Assembly: GCA_963824095.1 (NCBI GenBank)
Contig: CAWGNS010000008.1
Span: 2,356,001 to 2,420,000 of the forward strand
Direction of reading: 5' to 3'
Length of the DNA stretch: 64,000 bases
DNA from: JBBDWJ01 sp963824095
Lineage (GTDB): Bacteria; Acidobacteriota; Terriglobia; Bryobacterales; UBA6623
Shown: in pieces, positions 44,821 through 54,547 of the stretch
How positions within the stretch are numbered: the first letter of the stretch is position 1
Layout: the number at the start of each line of letters is the position of its first letter
Notes under the pieces: model-generated
Told to the model about the DNA's origin: nothing
The model's input: only the letters and a program-made list of their open reading frames with translations
Database searches by the model: none
Position numbers and translations under genes: made by a program

Positions 44821-47559
44821 ATGATCGGGCAAACCATTTCCCGCTATCGCATCCTCGAACGGATCGGCGAGGGTGGGATGGGTGTCGTTTACAAGGCCGA
44901 GGACACCCGCCTGGAGCGCACCGTGGCGCTCAAATTTCTCTCGCCCCGCCACTTGCCCGACGAAGAAACCCGCAAGCGCTTTATTCGCGAGGCCAAAGCC
45001 GCCGCCGCGCTGAGCCATCACAACATCTGCACGGTCTACGAAATCGACGAGGCCGATGGCCACATCTTCATCGCCATGGCCTATATCGAGGGCCAGAGCC
45101 TCGACCATCGCATCGAGGAAGGGACGATCGATCTCCAACTCGCGCTCGATGTCGCGCGCCAGGTGGCGGACGCCTTGCAGGAAGCGCATCTGCTGCAAAT
45201 CGTCCACCGCGACATCAAGCCCAGCAACGTCATGTTGACGCCGAAAGGGGAAGGCCGGCCGCGCGTCACGATCATGGATTTCGGGCTGGCGCAACTGGCG
45301 CACCATTCGAAGATCACGCGCAAAGAAACCATCGTGGGGACGGTGGCCTACATGTCCCCCGAGCAGACCTACGGCGCCGAGGTCGACCACCGCTCCGACA
45401 TCTGGTCGCTGGGCGTGCTGCTTTACGAGATGGTCACCGGCATGACGCCGTTTCGCGGCCAATACGACAAGGCGGTGATGTACGCCATCACCGAGGAAGA
45501 GCCCGAGCCGATCACCGCGCTGCGGGCGGGCGTTCCGCTGGAGCTGGATTGGATCGTCAGCAAAGCGCTGGCGAAACAGCCCGCGGATCGCTACCAGAGC
45601 GCCGCCGAGTTCGGCATCGATCTGGCGACGCTGCGCAAACGCCTCGATTCGAGCAAGCAGGGAAGCGGGCATCGCAGCCGCGGCGACGACCTGGTGCTGC
45701 CACCCGCGGCGCACCTCGGCCGCCAGCCCGAAGCGGCCACAACCGGATCGGTGTTGCGCAGATGGGCCCTGCCGGTGGCGTTGCTGGCTTGCGCCGGGGC
45801 GCTGGTGTTCGCCGCCTGGCGGTTCGGCTCAGGGGCGCACCAGCCGCCCTCGCCCTACTTCCGCGTCGCGCAAGTCAGCTACGATTCGGGGCTCACCTTT
45901 CAGCCCGCGATTTCGCCCGACGGCTCGCTGATTGCGTTCTCGTCGGACCGCTCCGGCGGCGGCAATCTCGACATCTGGCTCAAGCACATGGGCGGAGGCG
46001 AGCCGATTCGGCTCACGCGCAACCCGGCTGACGACTCGCAGCCCTCGTTCTCGCCCGACGGCAGCCGCATCGTGTTCCGCTCCGAGCGCGAAGGGGGCGG
46101 CGTCTACCTGATCCCGGTGCTCGGCGGCGAGCCGCGTCTGGTCGTGCAGAAAGGCCGCGGTCCGCACGTCTCGCCGAATGGCGAGTGGATCGCCTATTGG
46201 GTCGGGCAGACCTCCAGCGCCTTCACCGGCAACATCTTCATCGTCGAGACGCGCGGCGGAACGCCCAGGCCGCTGCGCAGCGATTTTGCCATCGCGCGCA
46301 ACCCGGTCTGGCTGCCCGACAGCGAACACCTGCTGTTCGTCGGCGTGGACGACCAGGGCCGCGACGGCTGGTGGATCACCCCCATCGAGGGCGGACCGGC
46401 GGTGCAGGCACCGATCGGTGACGGGCGGTTCCCGCAGTCGTTTCCCGACGTGCCCTATCCGGCGTCGATGGACGGCAACGCGGTGCTGTTTTCCACCGAA
46501 TGGGGCACCAGCTTCAACATCTGGCGGGCGCCGCTGCGTCCCAATCCCTGGCGCAGCGCCGGCACCGCCGAGCGGGTCACCGCCGGGGCCGGCCGCGAGG
46601 AGTTTCCCTCGGCGGCCACCGGCGGCCGCATGGTGTTCTCCAACCTGAACCAGAACGTCGACGTCTGGGCGCTTCCCTTCGATCCCAACAGCGCCACCAT
46701 CAAGGGTGCTCTGACGCGCCTGACCAGCCGCGCTTCCCAGGACCTGAGCCCGTCGCTGACCCCCGACGGACGGCTGCTGGTCTACGATTCCAACCGCGCC
46801 GGAAATCGCGACATCCTGATGCTCGACCAGCGGACCGGCATGGAAACGGCGCTGACCTCGGCCCCCTGGTCGGAGGGGCTGCCCCAGATCACCCGCGACG
46901 GCACCAAGGTGGCTTACCGCGTCACGCAGGGTGCGCAGCAATCGGTCAGCGTGCTCAACCTGGCCGACGGCACATCGCGGACCCTCTGCAACGACTGCGC
47001 GGGCCCTTATGGCTGGTCGCCCGACGGAACCAGTCTGCTGGTGCGCCCCACCACCGACAACCACAACATCAGCCTGTATGAACTGGCCGGCGGCGGCGGC
47101 CATACGCTGCTCAAGCATCCGCAGTTCGTCCTCTACGAGGCGCGCTTCTCGCCCGACGGCCGCTGGATCGCGTTTCACGGCTTGAACACCCCCACGACCC
47201 GCCAGGTGTTCATTGCGCCGTTCCGGGGCACCGAGCAGATTCCCGTGGAGGAGTGGATCCCGGTGACCGACGGGACCGCGATGGACCGCAACGTGACCTG
47301 GTCGCCCGACGGCGCGACGATCTATTTCCTCTCCGAGCGTGACGGCTTCCGCTGCATCTGGGCGCAACGGCTCAACCGCGACACCAAGCGCCCCAGCGGC
47401 CCGCCGTTCCATATCGCCCACTTCCATCAGGCAAGCCTCTCGATGGTGGACGCCGGGTTCAACATGTCGGTCACCGCCGACAGTCTGGTGTTCGCGCTCA
47501 CCGATATGACCGGCAACGTCTGGATGGTCGAGCCCGAGGCGCCGTCAAGCTCCCGCTAG
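44821..47559 (+). CDS. Membrane Ser/Thr protein kinase with TolB-like propeller
   Basis: A 912-residue Hanks-type kinase. IGEGGMG (residues 15-21), Lys38, Glu57, HRD (129-131), DFG (153-155) and the SPE activation-loop end are all intact, so it is probably active. One membrane helix (LPVALLACAGALVFAAW, about residues 318-335) links it to an external propeller of WD40/TolB-like repeats (QPAISPDGSLIAFSSDRS and similar, residues about 355-890). The extracellular propeller is presumably the sensor. This fusion is characteristic of Acidobacteriota and some delta-proteobacteria. Its end is one base from the end of the convergent TPR gene. Confidence 0.93.
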   Translation: MIGQTISRYRILERIGEGGMGVVYKAEDTRLERTVALKFLSPRHLPDEETRKRFIREAKAAAALSHHNICTVYEIDEADGHIFIAMAYIEGQSLDHRIEEGTIDLQLALDVARQVADALQEAHLLQIVHRDIKPSNVMLTPKGEGRPRVTIMDFGLAQLAHHSKITRKETIVGTVAYMSPEQTYGAEVDHRSDIWSLGVLLYEMVTGMTPFRGQYDKAVMYAITEEEPEPITALRAGVPLELDWIVSKALAKQPADRYQSAAEFGIDLATLRKRLDSSKQGSGHRSRGDDLVLPPAAHLGRQPEAATTGSVLRRWALPVALLACAGALVFAAWRFGSGAHQPPSPYFRVAQVSYDSGLTFQPAISPDGSLIAFSSDRSGGGNLDIWLKHMGGGEPIRLTRNPADDSQPSFSPDGSRIVFRSEREGGGVYLIPVLGGEPRLVVQKGRGPHVSPNGEWIAYWVGQTSSAFTGNIFIVETRGGTPRPLRSDFAIARNPVWLPDSEHLLFVGVDDQGRDGWWITPIEGGPAVQAPIGDGRFPQSFPDVPYPASMDGNAVLFSTEWGTSFNIWRAPLRPNPWRSAGTAERVTAGAGREEFPSAATGGRMVFSNLNQNVDVWALPFDPNSATIKGALTRLTSRASQDLSPSLTPDGRLLVYDSNRAGNRDILMLDQRTGMETALTSAPWSEGLPQITRDGTKVAYRVTQGAQQSVSVLNLADGTSRTLCNDCAGPYGWSPDGTSLLVRPTTDNHNISLYELAGGGGHTLLKHPQFVLYEARFSPDGRWIAFHGLNTPTTRQVFIAPFRGTEQIPVEEWIPVTDGTAMDRNVTWSPDGATIYFLSERDGFRCIWAQRLNRDTKRPSGPPFHIAHFHQASLSMVDAGFNMSVTADSLVFALTDMTGNVWMVEPEAPSSSR

Positions 47560-47560
47560 G

Positions 47561-48733
47561 TTAGTTCGCCGTCTTGGGGGTGCGGCCGAGGGAGGCAAGC
47601 ATGTCGGCGTAGGCGCCCGACACTTTGGTCACGCGGGGGTCCTGCGGACCCAGCTTTCCGTTGAGGATGCGCAGGGCTTTCTGGAACAGCTCTTCGGCTT
47701 CGTCGAAGCGCTGCTGCTCGCGATAGAGCGAGGCGAGGTTGTAGAGTCCGGTCGCCAGTTCGGGGTCTTCCGGGCCGGCGACGCGTTGCCAGACGCCGAT
47801 CGAGCGCCGGAAGAGTTCTTCGGCCTTGGGATAGCGCTCGCTGCCGTAGATCTCGGCCAGATTGTTGAGCGCCATGGCCAACTCGGCGCGTTCGGGCTGC
47901 CGGCCGTTTTCGCACAAGGCCAGGGATCGCCCCAGCAGGTCTTCGGCTTCGGCGAACTGCAGGCGGCGACGCCAGATATCGGCGAGATAGACCAGGGTTC
48001 GCGCCAGCCGCGGATCTTGGGCGCCCCAGGCGGCTTCGCCGGTTGACAAGGCACGGGTGAACCAGGGCTCGGCCTGGTCGAAACGGCCCGCCGAGACGTA
48101 GATCACGCCGAGACTGTTCAGACAGTCCACTTCATTGTCCGCCTGCTGCGTGCCGCCCTTTTCGAGAATCGCCAGAATGCTCTTTTGCGAGGTGATGGCG
48201 TCATCAAAATGGCCGAGCAGGAAGTCGAGCTCGGCCAGCTCGCGAAGAGGTTCGATCAGGCTCGGGTCGTGGGCCGGGGTGTGCGCCGCGGCGATTTCAA
48301 ACGCCTCGTGAAGCTGCTCGGAGGCCTCCTCCACGCGGCCCTGGCTGCGATAGAGCTCGCCCAGGTTCTTGCGAAGAGTTCCTACCCGCGGATGATCGGC
48401 TCCGGCCTTGGCTTGGACAATCGAGATGGCCCGCAGGTAGAGCGGCTCAGCGTCGTCGTAGCGTTTTTGGGCGTGGTAGAGGATCGCCAGGCCGTTGAGG
48501 CAGGCCGCGGCGGGAAGGCTATCGTCGCCAATTTTTTCGGCGATTTTGAGGGCGCGGACCAGCAGTTCCTCGGCGGCCTGCGGCCGGCCCTCCCTCTGGA
48601 GTCGCTGGCCGAGCTGGAGGTCGTCCTTCCAGGCTTGGTCGAGGTCGGTGACGCCGAGTTGGGCAATGGCGGGGGCCGCCAACCAAAGGCAGCCAACGGC
48701 AAAGGCGATCAGGGGACGAATTCTCATCAACAT
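47561..48733 (-). CDS. Exported TPR protein
   Basis: A 390-residue protein with a signal segment (IRPLIAFAVGCLWLAAPAIA) and about six kinesin light chain-type TPRs (42-residue repeats such as AEELFRRSIGVWQRVAGPEDPELATGLYNLASLYREQ split over two helices). It is likely a binding scaffold in the periplasm. Convergent with the kinase gene, with a one-base gap. The start is ATG at 48733 or 48727. Function unknown. Confidence 0.85.
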   Translation of the reverse strand: MLMRIRPLIAFAVGCLWLAAPAIAQLGVTDLDQAWKDDLQLGQRLQREGRPQAAEELLVRALKIAEKIGDDSLPAAACLNGLAILYHAQKRYDDAEPLYLRAISIVQAKAGADHPRVGTLRKNLGELYRSQGRVEEASEQLHEAFEIAAAHTPAHDPSLIEPLRELAELDFLLGHFDDAITSQKSILAILEKGGTQQADNEVDCLNSLGVIYVSAGRFDQAEPWFTRALSTGEAAWGAQDPRLARTLVYLADIWRRRLQFAEAEDLLGRSLALCENGRQPERAELAMALNNLAEIYGSERYPKAEELFRRSIGVWQRVAGPEDPELATGLYNLASLYREQQRFDEAEELFQKALRILNGKLGPQDPRVTKVSGAYADMLASLGRTPKTAN

Positions 48734-48913
48734 GGGGCTGCCAAGCGGGCCGAGGCCCTCCGCGTGTACTGTGCCACGGACGCTCCAAAGCCCGCCACCG
48801 TCGTTCGCCTGAGATTTCCTAGGGTTTGCACCCTACGCCTGTCGGGAAATCGCGGGGACCGGCCGCGCAGGGGCTGCGGGCCGCCGACTGCGGGTCTCCG
48901 GCGCTAAAGTCGA

Positions 48914-48919
48914 TATAAT
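48914..48919 (+). promoter_or_regulatory. -10 box eight bases before a GTG
   Basis: A perfect TATAAT with eight bases to the GTG of the FGE-like protein, too close for a ribosome binding site. No -35 box fits at 17 bases. Confidence 0.45.
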
Positions 48920-48927
48920 CCTCTAAC

Positions 48928-50271
48928 GTGCGTGGTGTGTTTTGCTATCGCCTGTTTCCCGTTTGGGCATTAGTGGCCCTGGTTCTCGGGGGGGCCGGGC
49001 GTGCCCTGCCTCAGGTTGCCGCTCCGGAGCTGATCCCGGTGCCCGAAGGCGCGTTCCTGATGGGCTCGGAGGACGGGGCAAGCTGGGAAAAGCCGGTCCA
49101 CCGCGTGGAGGTCACGGCGTTCTGGATCGGTAAATACCCGGTGACCAATGCCGAGTTTCGCGCTTTCCGGCCCGATCATCAGAGTCCTGTCGACAACGCC
49201 GACGACTCGGCCGTGCGGGCGGTGAACTGGGAGGACGCCACAGCCTATTGCCAATGGCTGAGTGGCCAGACCGGCGCCGCCTATCGCCTGCCGACCGAGG
49301 CCGAATGGGAGCGGGCAATCCGCGGCGGGCTCGAACAAAAGAAATACCCCTGGGGCAACGATCCGGCGGTACCCGAGGACGAGGTGGGCGATCGCAGCGC
49401 CTGGCCGGCGCCCCCTGCCAACGGCTTCGGGCTGTTGATCGAACACGAGCTGTGGGAATGGACGGCAGACATCTACGACCGCAACTATTACGAGCAATCG
49501 CCTCCCAAAGACCCCAAAGGGCCCGAACAAGGGGAGTTTCGCGTACTGCGGGGCGGCTCGTATCCCAACGATCCCAACAGCATGCGGTGTTCGAACCGGG
49601 GCAGCGCGCGGCCGCGGACCGAGCTGCCCAACGTGACGTTCCGCGTCGCCCGCGACAACATGCCGGTCGAGCTGACCGAGAACGGGCGCCCGGCGACTGC
49701 CGCCGCCATTGCGGCGCGCAATTCGCCGTCTTCCGGGGTGAGCCCGGCCCAACCAGCGCCGCCGCTGGCCGATTCCGTGACGGGCTCGCGCGCCGGGGGC
49801 CTGGCCGCCTCCAGTGAGGCTGGCAAAGCGGCCCTGGCCTCGCCTCCCCGGCCGGCCGCGGCGACGCCGGCAGCGGCTCCCCGACCGCCTGCGCAACCCA
49901 CCCCGGCCGCGGCGCAAGCCACGACGCCCTCGGCCGCCGCTTCCTCGGGCGGGCCCGCCGCCCTGACTCGCGTGGACGTGACGGTGTCGGCCAAGCAGGT
50001 GATGCTGGCCCTTTCTTTGACCGGTCCGGCCGACTACACGACGATGATGCTGAGCTCTCCCGACCGCGTGGTGATCGATCTGCCCAATACTTCGGTGGCG
50101 ATCGAACATCAATACGGTTCGGTCGATGTGGGCGATCTGGGCGTGAAAGGCGTGCGCTGGGCGCCGTTTCAAGAGACGACGGCGCGCATCGTCGTAGACC
50201 TGCTCGAGCCAATGAGCTACGTGATCGAGTCGGCGTCGAGCGGGCTGGTGGTGCGACTGCGGCCGCGGTGA
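48928..50271 (+). CDS. FGE-like (SUMF1-fold) protein fused to an AMIN domain
   Basis: A 447-residue protein with a signal segment (LFPVWALVALVLGGAGRALP). Residues about 30-235 are an FGE/SUMF1 domain (VPEGAFLMGSEDGA, FWIGKYPVTNAEFR, YRLPTEAEWERAIRGG, LWEWTADIYD, VLRGGSYPNDPNSMRCSNRG). Only the second of the two catalytic Cys is present (Cys221); the first, in the GGS-x motif, is missing, so formylglycine formation is doubtful. A Pro/Ala-rich linker of about 110 residues leads to a C-terminal AMIN domain (about 345-447), which usually targets peptidoglycan or pili. This suggests a structural or binding role at the envelope. GTG start; TATAAT is eight bases upstream. Confidence 0.83.
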   Translation: MRGVFCYRLFPVWALVALVLGGAGRALPQVAAPELIPVPEGAFLMGSEDGASWEKPVHRVEVTAFWIGKYPVTNAEFRAFRPDHQSPVDNADDSAVRAVNWEDATAYCQWLSGQTGAAYRLPTEAEWERAIRGGLEQKKYPWGNDPAVPEDEVGDRSAWPAPPANGFGLLIEHELWEWTADIYDRNYYEQSPPKDPKGPEQGEFRVLRGGSYPNDPNSMRCSNRGSARPRTELPNVTFRVARDNMPVELTENGRPATAAAIAARNSPSSGVSPAQPAPPLADSVTGSRAGGLAASSEAGKAALASPPRPAAATPAAAPRPPAQPTPAAAQATTPSAAASSGGPAALTRVDVTVSAKQVMLALSLTGPADYTTMMLSSPDRVVIDLPNTSVAIEHQYGSVDVGDLGVKGVRWAPFQETTARIVVDLLEPMSYVIESASSGLVVRLRPR

Positions 50272-50412
50272 GGCGGATCTCGACCCGGCGGTACGGCACG
50301 GCGATGTCCCAACTTCAGCCCGGAGCAAGCCCCCGTATAGCACGGAACGCCATTCCTCTGGACATTTCCCGCCCCGTTTTGCTTGACTACTAGGTCCCGC
50401 CGGAGTACCACC

Positions 50413-52026
50413 ATGAAAGTGCCGTTGACGCCGATTCGTTGCCTGCTGTGGGCCGCCGAGCAGTATGGCGGCAAGGTGGGCGTGGTCGACGGCGATCAGC
50501 GTTTGACCTACGCCCAAGTGCTCGACCGGGCTTCGCGGCTGGCCGCGGCGTTGCAACGGCTGGGCGCGGCGCCAGGCGCCCGGGTCGCCACGCTCAGCTT
50601 CAACTGCCATCAGTTGCTGGAAGCCTACTACGGCGTGCCGATGGCGCATTGCGCCTTGTTGTCCCTCAATGTGCGGTTAACCCCGGAGGAGCAGGCCTAC
50701 ATCCTGCGGCACTCGGGTACCAGCATCGTCCTGTTCGACCCGGAATTCCTTTCTGTCGCTGCCACGCTGCACGCCGAGCTTCCCGGCCTGCGGTGGGTGG
50801 CGCTCGAAGCCGCCGCGGAGCCGCCGGAGTGGCTGCATCCGCAATCCTACCGGCAATTGCTGGACGCGGCGCAGCCGGCGGCGATCGACTACACCGCCTA
50901 CGACGAGGAAGACATCGCCGAGCTGTTCTACACCAGCGGCAGCACCGGAATGCCCAAGGGCGTGATGCTCAGCCACCGCACGCTCTACATGCACGCCTTG
51001 GGAACCCTGCTGGGCTCGCTGCGCACGCCCCGCACGCACAGCGCCGACCAGATCGTCGAGGGCCACACCATCCCGCTGTTTCACGCCAACGGCTGGGGAC
51101 GGGCCCATACGGTGACGCTGGCCGGCGGCCGCCACGTGATGGTCAAGCGCTTCGATCCGCAGACGGTATGCGAGCTCATCGAGCGCGAGCGCATCACCAC
51201 GATTTCGCTGGTGCCCACCATGGCGAACCTGCTGGTTCATTTCCCCGGACTCGACGACTATGATCTCGGCAGCCTGCAGGAGGTCAATCTGGGCGGGGCG
51301 GCTTCTTCGCCCGCGCTCGTGGCAGCGGTGGAAAAAAAGCTCGGCTGCCGGGCCTATGCTGGCTACGGACTGACCGAGACTTCCCCGGTCGCCACCTCCG
51401 CCCACATCAAGGATTCTCTGCAGGGCTGCGAGGAAACTGAGCGCATCCGGCGCCAGGCGACGACTGGTTACGCCTTGCCCGGTGCTGAGCTGCGCGTCGC
51501 CGATCCCGAGGGGCGGAACGTCCCCAAGGACATGCAGTCGATCGGCGAGATCCTGATCCGCGGCGACCTGGTCATGGACGGCTATTGGAACGAGCCCGAC
51601 GCCACCGCGGCGGCGATCGAGGACAACTGGCTGCACACCGGCGACATGGCGGTGTGGGACGAGCTGAACTATTTGCTGATCGTCGACCGCAAGAAGGACA
51701 TCATCATCAGCGGCGGCGAAAACATCTCGTCGATCGAGATCGAAAAAGTGCTGGCGGCGCATCCCGCCGTGTTTGAAGCGGCCGTCTTCGGCGTGCCCGA
51801 CGAAAAATGGGGCGAGGTCCCCAAGGCCGCCGTGGTGCTCAAGCCGGGCATGTCGCTCACCACCGAAGAACTCTGCGATCACGTGCGCGCGCATCTAGCC
51901 GGGTTCAAGGCGCCGAAGTCGATCGAGTTCCTCAGCGAGCTTCCGAAGGGCTCGACCGGCAAGATTCTCAAGCGCGTGCTGCGCGAACCCTATTGGGCGG
52001 CCCTGGAGAAAAGGGTTCAGGGGTAG
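50413..52026 (+). CDS. Acyl-CoA synthetase (fatty acid-CoA ligase type)
   Basis: A 537-residue adenylate-forming enzyme. FYTSGSTGMPKGVMLSH is the ATP-binding P-loop, YGLTETSP the A5 motif, TGDMAVWDE and DRKKDIIISGGENISSIEIE the hinge, and GSTGKILKRVLREPYW holds the catalytic Lys. It activates a medium- or long-chain acid to its CoA ester; the AlkK/FadD-like sequence suggests a fatty acid. ATG with GGAG 11 bases upstream; the frame stays open ten codons earlier. Stands alone. Confidence 0.9.
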   Translation: MKVPLTPIRCLLWAAEQYGGKVGVVDGDQRLTYAQVLDRASRLAAALQRLGAAPGARVATLSFNCHQLLEAYYGVPMAHCALLSLNVRLTPEEQAYILRHSGTSIVLFDPEFLSVAATLHAELPGLRWVALEAAAEPPEWLHPQSYRQLLDAAQPAAIDYTAYDEEDIAELFYTSGSTGMPKGVMLSHRTLYMHALGTLLGSLRTPRTHSADQIVEGHTIPLFHANGWGRAHTVTLAGGRHVMVKRFDPQTVCELIERERITTISLVPTMANLLVHFPGLDDYDLGSLQEVNLGGAASSPALVAAVEKKLGCRAYAGYGLTETSPVATSAHIKDSLQGCEETERIRRQATTGYALPGAELRVADPEGRNVPKDMQSIGEILIRGDLVMDGYWNEPDATAAAIEDNWLHTGDMAVWDELNYLLIVDRKKDIIISGGENISSIEIEKVLAAHPAVFEAAVFGVPDEKWGEVPKAAVVLKPGMSLTTEELCDHVRAHLAGFKAPKSIEFLSELPKGSTGKILKRVLREPYWAALEKRVQG

Positions 52027-52098
52027 GCAAGCCCTGCGGCGGAACTCCCTGTTTGCAGCGGTGTGGCAAGATAGTTCGATCGCGATCGGTTCCCGCTT

Positions 52099-52383
52099 AT
52101 GAACAAAAAGGGCAAGCAGTTGGAACTGCCTTTGCCCCGCCTCGGCGCAGCCGAGCGCAAGGCCTGGATCCGCTATCGCCTGGCGGGGCTGGAATATCGC
52201 CAGGACGCCCGCGAGGCCAAGAGGCAGGCCTCGTACGCCCGGCGGCGCGACCGCGAGGCCGGCCTGCTGGAAGAGGCTCCCGAGCCGCAACAGTTGTCCC
52301 TTCCCGAAACCAGCCGCAAGAAGACTCAGCCCCCGCCGGCCAAGCAGTTGCCCCTGCCGATTGCGCCTTTCTGGTCGCTATAA
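52099..52383 (+). CDS. Small basic protein with three QLxLP motifs
   Basis: Not recognised. A 94-residue protein with three copies of a sliding-clamp-binding-like motif: QLELPL (residues 7-12), QLSLPE (65-70) and QLPLPI (83-88). The first matches the hexamer pattern Q-L-x-L-x-L of beta-clamp ligands such as Hda (QLSLPL). Residues about 17-55 are Arg/Ala/Glu-rich and likely helical (AERKAWIRYRLAGLEYRQ). Codon third positions are strongly GC, as in real genes nearby. The start ATG has no obvious ribosome binding site. It could be a replication- or repair-linked adaptor; this is an inference from the motifs only. Confidence 0.6.
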   Translation: MNKKGKQLELPLPRLGAAERKAWIRYRLAGLEYRQDAREAKRQASYARRRDREAGLLEEAPEPQQLSLPETSRKKTQPPPAKQLPLPIAPFWSL

Positions 52384-52541
52384 ACGGGCGGGTGAAGACC
52401 ATCGCCCTACGGCGGACAAGGTCGCAGCAGTTTCACCCACCGATCGTTGCCGTGAACACGCTATGAACCGCGCCACAAGGCCACAGCGGCTTGGCCTTGG
52501 CGCCCGTGGCGTAAACCCCCGGTTTGCTGCATTTTCGATGG

Positions 52542-54167
52542 CTAGTCGGCCGCGGTGGCTTGCGATGCGATGTGTTGCTGGCCGGAAGGGACCCCTTGCG
52601 CTCCCCCGGGCCGGCGGCGGCTCGCGAGTGCGTACAACAGGGCCAAGACGGGGGCCACGGCGCCGAGGGAGGCCAGTTGCAACAGGTCGAGGTAGGCCTT
52701 GAAGGCATGACGCAGGTCGAGCATGACCATGTGCATGAACAAGCCGTACTCGAAATAGACCCAGGTCACCTGAATGACCAAGCTGCAGGCCGCGAGCAGG
52801 GCCAGGTCGAGCAGCGCCGTCGCGCCGGGGGCCTCCACTTTGCGCAAGAGAAATACGCCCGCCACCCCAAACGCCACCGCCGCCGCAGCCAGGTCTTTGC
52901 CAAAAAATGTGTTGAGAAACTCCTCGCGGTTGATCGCGCTCAACGAATACTCCAAGCCCAGACCGAAAAACAGCGCGTAGTAGGCCGCGTAGTAAACGCC
53001 CAGCGCCAGCAGCAGCCAACGCCAGGAGCGGCGATAGTTGAGGACGATTGCGCAGCCGACGAACCAGATGCCGCTGAATAGCGCCAGCGCCCGTAGGCTG
53101 CGGCTGCGCCGGTCTTCGGCGCGAATCTTTCGCAGGTCGGGAAAATGCGCCGCCGCCAGGGCGTGTTGCTGGGCCTCGCGCTGGTGAAGGGCGGGGGCCA
53201 AGTCCGGGGGCACGTCGAGCGCCTGCCACAGAACGCTGCCCTGGTTGGTTGCCGGCAGCGGCAGGCCGAGCAGCATGCTGAGGGTCGGCGCGATATCCAC
53301 TTGTTCGGCGGTCCAGCCGCGGCCGGGCCGAATCGCCTTGCCGGCGAGCACCAGCGGGACGTGCACGACTTCGTCTTCGAGGCCGCCATGCCCGCCGTGA
53401 CCGCGAAAATCGATGTGGCCGTGGTCGGAGGTCACGATCAGCGTCGTGCGGCCGTCGTCGAGTGACGCAACCAGCGACCCGACGCAGGCATCGACCGCCG
53501 CCGCCACCTGCCGGTATTGCTCTGAGCGGCCGCCGAAGTCGTGCCCGGCCGAGTCGGCGGCGGTAAGGCCAACCAGCAGCAGCCCGGCGGCATGTTTCGA
53601 GAGAAAGGCGAGATCGTTGCCGCAGGTTTCACGCTGCCAGGCGACCAGTTCCTCGACCGAGGCGCCATAGTGGAGCCGCTTTTGGTGTACCTGGGTCTGC
53701 TGGGGCGACAGGTAGGCTCCGAACGCGTCCCGCCAGAAAAACGACCCCGCCACGGCCACTGGCAATGCCGTCTTGCGGGCCAGCGAGAACAGCGAATCGA
53801 CCGGGGGCGGCTGGAAGTGCGCGTTGGTGGTCACGCCGTTGACTTGCTGCCAGGCTCCGGTGACCATCACCGCGCGCGAAGGGTTGGAGAGCGACGGCAC
53901 TCCGGTATGAACGATGCCCGAGGAACCGCGGTGGGCCAGTTCCTGCAGCGCCGGCATGTTTTCGGCGGCGTCGACGCGGATGCCATCGAGCACGATGAGC
54001 AGGACGCGTTCGGTGAGGGGCGGGCCGGCGGGAAGCTCGGCATGAAACTCGTAGGGCGTGTGGTAACGGGTGACGCTGCTCCAGGCACGCAACGCCGTTG
54101 CGACGCCGGCGACGGCGAGCAGCGCCAACAGGAGGACACGCGCTGCAATCGCGGCTCGTTCGCCCAC
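52542..54167 (-). CDS. Membrane alkaline phosphatase-superfamily protein
   Basis: A 541-residue protein. One N-terminal helix is followed by an external domain (about 40-350) of the alkaline phosphatase/phosphodiesterase superfamily: VLLIVLDGIRVDAAENMPAL starts the metal site, SLSNPSRAVMVTG holds the likely nucleophile, AADSAGHDFGG and TSDHGHIDFRGHGGHGG the zinc ligands. The C-terminal part (about 380-500) has four or five membrane helices. It resembles ethanolamine phosphate transferases and nucleotide pyrophosphatases; the substrate is unknown, but a lipid or glycan phosphate is plausible. The GTG start lies six bases from a TAGAAT box, giving a likely leaderless mRNA. Confidence 0.8.
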   Translation of the reverse strand: MGERAAIAARVLLLALLAVAGVATALRAWSSVTRYHTPYEFHAELPAGPPLTERVLLIVLDGIRVDAAENMPALQELAHRGSSGIVHTGVPSLSNPSRAVMVTGAWQQVNGVTTNAHFQPPPVDSLFSLARKTALPVAVAGSFFWRDAFGAYLSPQQTQVHQKRLHYGASVEELVAWQRETCGNDLAFLSKHAAGLLLVGLTAADSAGHDFGGRSEQYRQVAAAVDACVGSLVASLDDGRTTLIVTSDHGHIDFRGHGGHGGLEDEVVHVPLVLAGKAIRPGRGWTAEQVDIAPTLSMLLGLPLPATNQGSVLWQALDVPPDLAPALHQREAQQHALAAAHFPDLRKIRAEDRRSRSLRALALFSGIWFVGCAIVLNYRRSWRWLLLALGVYYAAYYALFFGLGLEYSLSAINREEFLNTFFGKDLAAAAVAFGVAGVFLLRKVEAPGATALLDLALLAACSLVIQVTWVYFEYGLFMHMVMLDLRHAFKAYLDLLQLASLGAVAPVLALLYALASRRRPGGAQGVPSGQQHIASQATAAD

Positions 54168-54173
54168 CCACGC

Positions 54174-54179
54174 ATTCTA
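54174..54179 (-). promoter_or_regulatory. -10 box six bases before a GTG
   Basis: TAGAAT on the minus strand, then gcgtgg and the GTG at 54167. Spacing equals that at 54548 on the other strand. Confidence 0.45.
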
Positions 54180-54254
54180 GCAACCGGTTGTTTGGCCGAC
54201 CGCCGCGGACGACAGACAAGATTATCTGTCCCCTCGGCATTGGCTTTTCTGAAG

Positions 54255-54443
54255 GTAGAGACAGGCGCTCTCGCCTGTCGCCACAGCGAAGCGGAGGCCC
54301 TTCTGGGCCAACATTTGGACTCGGGACACGACGGCAGGTCCTGGGCGACCGGCGGATGCGTCGTACGTGCGGCGTCGGCCTGGATTGGCACACGGGGCAA
54401 GGGTCGCCTAACGGCGACGACAGGCGAGAGCGCCTGTCTCTAC
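54255..54443. repeat. REPIN-like inverted pair of GACAGGCG palindromes
   Basis: Forward copy at 54255-54279 and reverse copy at 54419-54443 share the 25-base consensus exactly in their arms (GACAGGCG, CGCCTGTC). They fill most of the 390-base gap between two divergent genes, which otherwise holds no gene. Confidence 0.7.
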
Positions 54444-54547
54444 GCAGGAAGGACAAGATTGTCTGCCCCACGTCGACCTCAGGTCGACGCGGCCGGCGCC
54501 ATGATCGCGTCGTTGTGGAACGGCCCGCGCGTGATGGACGGGCCGGT

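Noticed and set aside
48928..50271. Active formylglycine-generating enzyme for the sulfatase
   Set aside because: One of the two catalytic Cys is missing and the gene is 22 kb away from the sulfatase gene.
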